Source: Branchiostoma floridae (lineage: Eukaryota > Chordata > Leptocardii > Amphioxiformes > Branchiostomatidae). Taken from it: a stretch of DNA of 64,000 bases. Of the stretch, positions 55,671 through 64,000 are shown in pieces (position 1 is the first letter of the stretch; every line of letters starts with the position of its first letter). The notes beneath the pieces were generated by a model. The model was not told the DNA's origin and searched no databases. It was given only the letters and a program-made list of their open reading frames with translations. The stretch is taken from NCBI RefSeq assembly GCF_000003815.2, contig NC_049981.1, forward strand, positions 18,750,585-18,814,584, in the 5' to 3' direction. The translations under genes and the position numbers were made by a program.

Positions 55671-56934
55671 GCTATAACTTATACTATTTACATTTCTCGC
55701 TCAAAAAAATTGTCGATTTGCGCCCTCCTGGCTAAATAGTAACGTGTGTATTGAGTAATGAGTATTTGCATCTAAAACACCATATGACTAAAGAAAACAT
55801 AGCCAAGACAACAGTCAAAAATCATCTGCATACTTCAAGTCATTTCGTCTTCTTACATAATTTTACCCATTTCTACTGAGTCATTGACCTCCACAGTGTA
55901 ACGTTATCTTCCTGGCGCTATAACGTTACTTTTCGTTTTTTTTTCAATCAAATTTTTCTATGTAACAGTTCTAGATGGTCACACATTGTCAATCATAATA
56001 TTTAAGGAAGTTAACCGTTTCCCACAAACGTATTTGCAATCAATTCTGGGACAACGTTATAACTTTCTTTCTCCACCTCTACTAAACCCCTAATTACACG
56101 GAGACGTCTATTACTTTTATTTTTTTTTTGTAAAGGGATGTTTTAATACTTCTGACTGGTGGCATTTTTTTACCCATTCCTATGGTTTGAGCTTTCAATC
56201 CTCTATCTCATTTATATACACCGACGTTACAGACGGATAGGCGTATAAAAAACGCTTAACACCCGACTTAAGACTTTACTCTAGTCTACCTTACATCTTC
56301 TCGGAGGTAACGATTAATACCCAGAAACCTTAGCGTGACCTCGCACATGCGCACTTATCTTGTTCCGGTTCTGAAGCAGACGAGTAAGTTTGGTTTTGTT
56401 TTACAACTCGTAAGTTGGTTTCTTACAACTTCTATGGAATTATGGAAAGATCGGAACAAACAGTAAGTCACACGAATTACAAAGCACCCGTTTGATATAG
56501 TATCAAACCTACATAACTCTACAAAATTAGGCAACACAGGAGCACGTGCATAAGTGTGCATGCGAGTGGGGGAGGGGGGCATACTTTTTCGCAGACGAAT
56601 TTTGTCATGTTTTTCAGCGATCAGAACACCATCGTAAACGGCCATGTGTTCCGATAATATATGACAGTTCAGACAATATATGATATTTCCTTACTTCACA
56701 CATAACGGACTTAAATTCTGTTTTGCATGTCTGTGTGTATCTCACCGACGTAAGTGGCGATGGAAAATTTCTGTACCGGAAATATTAACGTTAGGCTATC
56801 TCTGATAATTTTGAGTAAAGTAGAGAAGAGTAGACATCATAATTTCTTTTACTTTCCAGCTTCACCGGACCCCACCATATACTTTTTGATAAAACGTTTC
56901 AAAAGGAGAGGGAGGCGGGACGCTACTTGAACTG

Positions 56935-56990
56935 AGCTGAGGTCATCCGTTCCGGCCCACCAGCCGCCGCGCGTGTTCTGTTCCACCCAG
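56935..56990 (+). other. Zcchc7: Probable untranslated first exon of Zcchc7-like gene
   Basis: A GC-rich segment with no ATG ends TTCCACCCAG followed by the consensus donor GTGAGT at 56991. The next coding exon opens with untranslated sequence after a strong acceptor, so a 5' noncoding exon must lie upstream, and this is the best donor in a promoter-like GC-rich patch. The 5' border is a guess; sequence back to about 56860 could belong to it or to the promoter. No transcript evidence is available. Confidence 0.4.
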
Positions 56991-59900
56991 GTGAGTCTGA
57001 GACAATAGAGGCGCGTGCGGACTACTGGTCTGGAACTTGGAATTGAGGCCTTCAGGCATGCATGACTTGTGGCATGAATCTAAGCAGATATAAAGCTGGA
57101 CATCATAACCAAGGCTTTTGAAGTCCTGTTTTGATGGACACCAAGATACTTTTTGGCTAATTTTCAACTGGCTTTTGACCGAGCAGCTTTCCTTATCCTG
57201 AAGCAAAGTTGAACTGTTATTACAGGTTTGCGATAGCTTAGATCTATGATGGCAGCATAATGACACCATACCTTTAACAGTTGGAAATGAAATCTCCTAT
57301 CATTTGTAGGATCAAAACAGTTTTGATTCTAGCTGAAATCAGTTTGGACAAATAACAGGATAGATATCACTGTCCATTTCTTTTTATTCTCCCAATGTGC
57401 AACCTTCAGAGTTATGATAATATGAAATAGTGGACATATTTACATTTTTGGATCACACTCTTTGTTGACCATGGTTTATGATCCACCATCTCTCGATTCT
57501 CCATGGTCATTGCTATTTTATTGTTTCCTTGCGACTAACAAATTTAGGAGCATACATGAACTTACTTTAAGCCAGGATGGTACTAGTACTTAGGCTATCT
57601 AGAACCAGTCAAACTTCTTGTTGAGTTTTCATTTTCCAGATCAGTAGGATTCCTTCCACCTTAGGTTATCAGAGAAGCTGTTTTCTGATGCTCTGAGCTG
57701 ATGCCCGGCCTCTCCCTTCACCTTGTAACCAATGACCTGACCACAGAGGACACAAAAATATGCTGACCACGATTGGCTGGGAGCTGAAAGGTCATGTGTG
57801 TCCATGGAAGTGCCAAGCTATTACATGCCTTCCTGCCCTCCTGTAAATGGGAGTCGGTATCAGGCCTAAGCCCAGCCTTTGAGTAAAAACTAAAATGTTA
57901 AAGAAAATGCTTCCTTGCATCCCTTTCATCAGGGATAGATAAAACACCTCCCTATCTGATGAGGGAATGTTTGCTTGTATTTCCTGTAGGACGAAACTGT
58001 AGAAGTACAGTACCCTCCACGCACATTTCCAAAGAATGAAAAAAAAAGCTTTTGGAAAGTCGAGATTTCATCTTCTTATGGGTGGTACAGAGAAATGTAT
58101 TTCTGTCTTAAATAGGACGTGTGGTTTCAGATGCACCTGTCCTCAGGAGTCTACCTCAGCCAAGCACCTTGTACACGTAGGTGTGAAATTTGACAATTTG
58201 AAAATTCACCGCCACGGAACTGTCAGCGTTTAGCAGTCAGGCTCCCATGGCTGCGATGACAAATGTGCTCTGTACTCCAATCACTGCTCAATGACGGGGA
58301 GCAGTGGTCACTCGTTTGCCTGTGGTGTTGATCCAGAGCCATCCAATTTTCCATGGAGATTGCCCTTGGCCATTTCAAGCCAAAGAAACGCCATCGTTCA
58401 GTGGACAAGATGTCATCATGCTCATTGGATAAAACGTTACACATCTGTTCCAATGATACAATTTCTTCACCAGGCAGAAAAAGTTCCTCCTAGGCAATTT
58501 TAGATGACTTGTCCAGAAACTGTAGACTTGAGTTTGATCATTGAGACATGTTTAGTGGTTTGAATGTATGCTATGGCTTCGTAGGAAATATACAACTCAA
58601 CTATTTTCAAACTTTTATCTGGGCCTTAGACACTCTTCCAAGGTAAGAAAACTGATATAGGTAGGAAGTGTTTAGCTGGCGATAAATTCTGCATCTTCGA
58701 TATTTATTAACACATTCTGTGCTTCACAACTACTTGTCCAGGCAATAGGACAAGCACCAAACTAGTGGCATCGGTACCATGGCCCATTGGGTAAATGCAT
58801 TTGCTTGCTGAGGCTACAAAATGCACCCAGTGTCACAGATGGTGACCAATTGCTCTTGTGTCCACCCACTGCAGCGCAACCTCAAGAACCATGCCCCATC
58901 AACTTAAGACCGTGAATTCAATTTTATCGTTTTTGATCAACATTTTCCTTCTTAGTCAGTGACCGATGTGTCCTTTGTCCGTAGGGCATGGCGCGGCATC
59001 TGTTCCCCCTCCGCTCTGACAGGGATGAACAGGAAATAATCTGTTACGTGGCCTATGACCTCTATCAGGCCCGGTCCATGTGCCGCAGGTGCACGATCGA
59101 TCGAGCCGAATTGGACCGGTTCTTCGCAAACGCGGCGGCGAGCACTGGCTTGAAGCTTTGCTAGAGGTTCTATCTTTGTCCTGTCTTCCGCAGTGAAAAG
59201 TCTTGTAGCTTTCAACAAACATTTGTATTACGGTCATCTCTTTTCATTGTTGCTGATATTTCTGTTTATTACCTTGGCCAAGAAGGTTATGTTTTAGGTA
59301 CTGTTTTGTTTGTGTGTATGAGACAGCATAACTCAAGAAGCTGTTGATGGGTCCTTGTAGGTTGGTAGGTGTCAGGAAAATGAAGGACAAATTTGATAAG
59401 GATCCTCCTAGTGGCTTTGTACAGTACTCCAGTTTTGCAAACTCATATTCTATGTTTGTGATTTTTCAGTGGTAAAAAGCTTGAAACTTATGTAAGAGAT
59501 AATGATGATCCTCACACTTGTGTGCAAGTTACTGATACTTTGGTTACACAGCACACCAACTTTTATCACTGGCTCTACCCACCACACAACTTTCCTGTTA
59601 AAGCTCATCTGTTATCTACACTTCCTTATTCATGTGGCTAGAACCATCCTATTCATTTTGGAATATTACTGCCAACCAGTATTTCTACCACTAATCATAG
59701 AATAGAATACTAAAAAACTCTATCCAAATATGGCTTTGCCAACCTTGCTTCTGGCCTGTGGTGTGCAGATACAAAATGTGGACCCTGCACCTGTGGATAT
59801 TGGCTCAACTAGTTCTATTTACACTTGCTCCGTGTAGGAATGCATGCAGGACTGATTCTTTCAAATTTGTCCACCTACATACACCTGAAATTCACCTGTG

Positions 59901-62603
59901 CCACCTGTTTTGCAACACTGTATCAAATGTGCAACTTGTGCTCATGGGGGTCTCTTAGGCCATTCCTGTATGCCTTTAACTTTTAGTCCTAGGTCTAATC
60001 AAAAGCCAGCAAAGTAGAATGCTTTTTGACATTTTGTTGCCATAATTTACAGCCATAAAGTCCAATTGCCAGATAATTATGATTTTTTAAAGAATTTATT
60101 CATTACTTCGCTTCCCTCCTATGCACTGTGCTTGTATGGGAAATGATTTTACGCTGAGAATCATGATCCAAATGTCTTCTCCAAATGACCATATCAGATA
60201 TGTAATCAAGAGGTTATGATCGCTGTGACTTGAACCTTGTCGGGAGCTCCACCTCCTGCTAACTCACCAGATGGTCAATTATCATTATAGGGTACCTGCA
60301 ATTCATTTTGGCTTTTACTCAGTCATCATAATGTCCAGGAGAAATAGACACCATGCAGATTTATGTGCCATTTGTCATTTATACCTCAATATGATCTTTA
60401 TCTATGGGCCCATCAGACATTACCCCGATTTCTGCTTCAGATATCTCAAGACAGATTTTTACTCCTAACAGCTAAGAAACACCTGTTAAACTTGCTTGTC
60501 TAAAGTAAAAACTGTCTGCTTATCTTACCATATGGTATATATACACTGTTGTAACCTATGTAGTCACAAGTGGCACATGGGTTAGCAGGTTTCAGCTGTA
60601 GCGGGGTATATCTTTACAGGGAGGGGTTGCCAGCCTATCCCCTTTTAACATATTGGAGGCACCCCTTCGAACACCATGAGTCCCATTTAACGTCATGTCG
60701 GAAAGACAGTGCAGCCACTTTTGAGATGTTCTTTTGAGCCTGGTACTTGAACCGGTTCTCCCGTTATCAACTACTTGGGACCAGGACCACAACTGTGAGA
60801 ATGCACTAACAGTAACAGTGGTGCCGCAGGGACATCTCTTGTCTTATGTATACCATAATATGACTCCAGTTTACTTTTGATAGACTTTGATTCGGAATGT
60901 CTGGAAGTATGATAAATTAGGTCAAGCTGTCATCAGCCTGATATTAGTCCAATTGATCCCAACATTTTTTTGATTTTCAATATCTATTTTTCAGGCCTGT
61001 TTTTGATAAAGTCACCAAGAAGGTGACCTTTGTCAATTTTCTTTAGCCATTCTCAGCCATTCTCAGTCTAATAAAAGCAGTGGTAATTCAGCTGGTCCCT
61101 CGCTCTAATTGTTGATGAGTATGCATGAAAGGAAATTGTCTTTGTTTTAGTGCAGAACAGGATCTTTTTATTTCTTTATTTGTATCACTTTGTCCTTTTT
61201 TGTGCTCTATGAACATCAGAAATTAGAATATCATTAGTTTCCTACTGTACCTAGTGTTAAGTTTGCACCATTGTCTCTTGTGCTAACAGTATTAAGGAGT
61301 ACGTCATTAAAGTCAGTGCAATTAGAAAGCAAACTTAACTTAATGCTAACAGCAACACAGTGCCCTTTGTCGGGGCAAGTCTATTCTTACAGGTCGAAGC
61401 ATGATTTCAACGGCCTCCCTTTGATATGACTTGCCGGGGACACCAGATACTACTCACACTTACTCTGCACAAAGGCAGAAAGTTGTTTGATCTCTGGTGA
61501 TCAAGGTGAGCTTGTTTGACCCTGTGACCCCTTTGGTGGTTGGATGTTGTTACCAAGTGGTCCTTATTGTGTCTGGAGTAAGGGGGACACCCCACTGGTC
61601 TATAAGCGCAGATACAGTCACCAGCCGACAAGAGATTCTGCAGAATTTATCTAATAGTCTGTGTATCTCTTGCTTGGTTTATGTGACAGACCACAATATT
61701 GAGATAGTAGATGAGATAACATTCTCATTCATATTAATAATAATAATACCGTTTTACTATTTCAGAACTTAGAAGAAGTCTGTCAGGATAGGGCATGTGA
61801 TCATATCCAGTTTTAATTTCCCGTCTTTTGTCTGGCATAAATTTGTGTCCAACATCCAACTTTATCTCAGTAAAATCTCACCAAGTAGAATGTGATGAAT
61901 GGCCTACTTCCGATCCACAAGGCTATCTATGCTGGGATGTGTGCTCAAAATGGCCCGCGCTGTTTGTCTTGTTTATGTTTAATCTATCAAGGTGTGATAG
62001 GGGAGATGGGAAGGCAGTTGTCGGAAGTTTTTGTTGGTGGCCAGAAACCAAGAGCAACCCTCAACCCTCTCTTATACAGGTGTAATGTGATATACCATCA
62101 AAGGTACAGACCCTGTCCACTCTAGATTCTTGCCTGGCCAGGTTATTTAGATAAGTGTGTTGTCCAGGTAAAGCCGACACCTAACAACCAATTCTGTGTC
62201 TGTCAGATAATCCGGTCTTAGCTGTGTGGAACAGGGGAATCATGAGATAGATTCTTGACTTCCCTGTTTTGACAACAAGATGTAGTGACAGTGGAGCAAT
62301 GATTATATAGAGACAGTGTCCTATTTTGACATGGACAAATTAAAAACAACACATTACTCTCCCTCATATCTGATTATTCCGTTTGCGTTTTTTTGTGTGT
62401 GATATGTTACCAAAATGAAGGACCTACATGTAGTAGGACTGTTTTTCTTTCTAGCAGACAACTACCAGGTTAGGTAGGAAATACAGGAAAACACTTTAAA
62501 AATTCCTCTATTCTAAAGAGGGAAATGAAATCATTAGAATCCTATGCTGTTTTTTCCTACTATATATAGTTTAAACACTAATGAGATTTTTTCTTTGTTT
62601 CAG
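56991..62603 (+). other. Zcchc7: Inferred first intron of Zcchc7-like gene
   Basis: A 5.6 kb AT-rich interval between the proposed donor at 56991 and the acceptor TTCTTTGTTTCAG at 62603. It contains one GC-richer small open frame at 58988-59164. No known domain was recognised in it, and no strong repeat apart from short AT-rich stretches. Confidence 0.5.
58988..59164 (+). CDS. Small open frame of unknown nature (58 codons)
   Basis: MARHLFPLRSDRDEQEIICY continues to TGLKLC and a TAG. The stretch is GC-rich compared with its AT-rich surroundings, has a protein-like mix of residues including several Cys, and directly follows TTTGTCCGTAG, an acceptor-like sequence. It cannot be a Zcchc7 coding exon read through to the main start, because it ends in a stop. 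It could be a transposon fragment, a small gene, an exon of an unannotated transcript, or chance. No family was recognised. Confidence 0.2.
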   Translation: MARHLFPLRSDRDEQEIICYVAYDLYQARSMCRRCTIDRAELDRFFANAAASTGLKLC

Positions 62604-63258
62604 GAATGAAAGTGCAATCTGCCAGCCACCATGTACCAAGACTATGCCCTTCCAGACTCATACCAAAACACTTCCAGCAGTGAAGACGAAGGAATAGACA
62701 GTGAAACAGAGGCAGAGCTGTACGCCCAGGTCCACTATGCTGAAGACTTGAGCACACTTGATTGTGTGGATGTTGTGGAAGAAGGGGGTAATGAAGGAGA
62801 CAAAGGCCATGAAGGATTGGATAATAAAGTGGAACGTGGCTATGGGGAGCAGAATCAGGGTGGAACAGAGGGATGGATGCGCACTGTAGGTGATGGGGAT
62901 GGAGATAGGGAGGCGAGCCATGTTCTACCAGTCACACCCAAGCACCAAGCTCACACTGTCCCCGCACACACGAAGGGAGGGAGCAGGGAAGAGAAGGGGG
63001 TGGGGAGGACAGAAAGGTCTGGCAAGGCCAAGCGTAGCCGGGCAGAAAGGCGGCCTCTGAAGACGGTCCGGTCTGTTGTGGCAACAGACTCAGACGGCGA
63101 ACATGACTCAGATGGGAGCAGCATCTCCAATTACCAAATACTGGACGGGCGGGCGATTACAGGCGATGAACTCCTCGAGCTCAATGTCGTGGGAAAAAAG
63201 GCGGGGGTTTCAGGACTGTCGTCAGGTGATCCAATCCTTGCCGAGGAGAACAAGACAG
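62604..63258 (+). CDS. Zcchc7: Zcchc7-like first coding exon (N-terminal acidic region)
   Basis: The acceptor TTCTTTGTTTCAG precedes 27 untranslated bases and an ATG at 62631 in near-perfect Kozak context (GCCAGCCACCATG). The 628 coding bases end ACA G before the donor GTATGT, giving 209 codons plus one base. SSSEDEGIDSETEAELYAQV and HYAEDL align with the human ZCCHC7 N-terminus (DSEVEFQLYSQIHYAQDL). Near the exon end, NYQILDGRAITGDELLELNV parallels human [20 protein letters not shown]. Between them is a Gly/Glu- and Lys/Arg-rich low-complexity stretch. ZCCHC7 (yeast Air1/2) is a nuclear RNA-binding subunit of the TRAMP-like polyadenylation complex that feeds RNA to the exosome. Its CCHC knuckles would be encoded to the right of the window. 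Translation past the donor to 63335 is intronic. Its position beside Pax2/5/8 supports the call. Confidence 0.8.
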
Positions 63259-64000
63259 GTATGTACGGTCAATGGCGTGGGTTGGAGAGATCGCAGTCGA
63301 CAATATTCCGTTGCCCTACTAACGCCTATGTATAATAAGTTGTGCACTTGTTTGTTTCAAATGCTCAGCTTCTATGTCTTTTTATGATTGTGACTTAGAT
63401 CCATACTTTGATGATAGCCAAATATACTATATATACATGTATATTATAAATAAATGTGTGGGTGGGTGTATACGCACATGGAATATGTTATATACGCACA
63501 TGGAATATAGAGTAGCCTAGAAGTGAAATGAAAGTTAAAGTCTGCCTGGTAATTACTTGGGAGAATCTCAGCCGTCTGGTCCCATGATCGGAGGGCCATG
63601 AAAGATGGTGAGGTTTTAATCAACTTTCAACATGTTGACAAAGATAGATGGGCCAGATATGTATATTCATAATGCGGGGTTCGGCCGTGGCCAGCAATGC
63701 AGCAGATGCGGGGAGTTCTACAGGAAGTTATCGCAAGTTTGCCGCACAGGGAACGTCGTAATCACCTCATTGTACGCATGGCCAGTGATGTTGAAAATGA
63801 CATTATCTCTAGCCAGTGCTATGATGGAGTGTTCATAATTGGTGTGATTTACTTCAAATCATAGATATGATTTACTTAAGATTATGGTTAAAACTTAGTG
63901 GAAATTACATATATAAACTCATCAGCTCCATACATTATTTTTCCCGGAAACCAATCTAGATGCAAATTTTGATGGCTTTATGGATATTGGAAATTCGGCC
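63259..64000 (+). other. Zcchc7: Start of second intron of Zcchc7-like gene
   Basis: It begins at the GTATGT donor and runs off the window. It includes a 22-bp-period direct repeat at 63469-63508 (TATACGCACATGGAATAT twice) and a small open frame at 63697-63864. No zinc-knuckle exon (C-X2-C-X4-H-X4-C) was seen. Confidence 0.65.
63469..63508. repeat. Direct repeat, two copies, 22-bp period
   Basis: TATACGCACATGGAATAT occurs at 63469-63486 and again at 63491-63508, separated by GTTA. Confidence 0.85.

Larger units (their letters stand above)
48352..56934. other. Intergenic region between divergent Pax2/5/8 and Zcchc7-like genes
   Basis: About 8.6 kb separate the two divergent genes. The first 0.6 kb upstream of the Pax2/5/8 distal start is GC-rich and includes a TATTTATT stretch on the minus strand near 48581, which could be a TATA-like box. 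It also holds two poly-G tracts (50762-50776 and 52099-52110), two foldback elements (52121-52248 and 53306-53435), a solo MITE-like end at 52306, a perfect 10-bp inverted repeat around TAACGTTA (55898-55929) and a 25-bp tandem repeat (55571-55670). A LINE-like or hairpin-bearing stretch lies at 55058-55130. No gene was recognised; open frames such as 49840-50286 look like chance. Confidence 0.7.

Noticed and set aside
63259-63335. Continuation of the Zcchc7 frame to a stop at 63335
   Set aside because: The consensus GTATGT donor at 63259 and loss of family resemblance indicate intron read-through.

Overview
The window reads as an intron-rich animal chromosome with two genes arranged head to head. 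No bacterial or viral coding sequence was recognised. Exons are short with GT/AG borders, introns are 5-20 kb, and there are (TG)n microsatellites, foldback elements and three assembly gaps. The gene content (a single-copy-style Pax2/5/8 gene beside a Zcchc7-like gene) and the repeat style suggest an invertebrate deuterostome, most likely a lancelet (Branchiostoma or a relative). The species call is inference.

The minus strand from about 48.3 kb down to position 7 is the 5' part of a Pax2/5/8 gene. Its parts are a distal first coding exon (48265-48328), an alternative proximal first exon (29121-29142), two exons carrying the paired domain (27050-27215 and 21625-21822), an exon with the end of the paired domain and the octapeptide YSINGILG (9710-9951), and an exon encoding homeodomain helices 1 and 2 (7-191). 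All splice phases agree. The joined reading frame from the distal start gives 285 residues, and the gene continues beyond the left edge.

The plus strand from about 56.9 kb to the right edge is the 5' part of a gene resembling Zcchc7, a CCHC zinc-knuckle RNA-surveillance protein. It has a probable untranslated first exon ending at 56990, a 5.6 kb intron, and a first coding exon (62604-63258). The zinc-knuckle exons would lie beyond 64000. About 8.6 kb of intergenic DNA separates the two genes and contains two foldback elements and a 25-bp tandem repeat.

The most interesting points are these. The gene keeps at least helices 1 and 2 of a homeodomain, with an intron at the classic 46/47 site, whereas vertebrate Pax2/5/8 proteins keep only about helix 1. 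Two alternative first exons resemble the exon 1A/1B arrangement of vertebrate Pax5. The Pax2/5/8 and Zcchc7 order and orientation match human PAX5 and ZCCHC7. A perfect 14-bp RFX X-box palindrome lies in an intron. Several foldback, MITE-like elements are scattered through the noncoding DNA.
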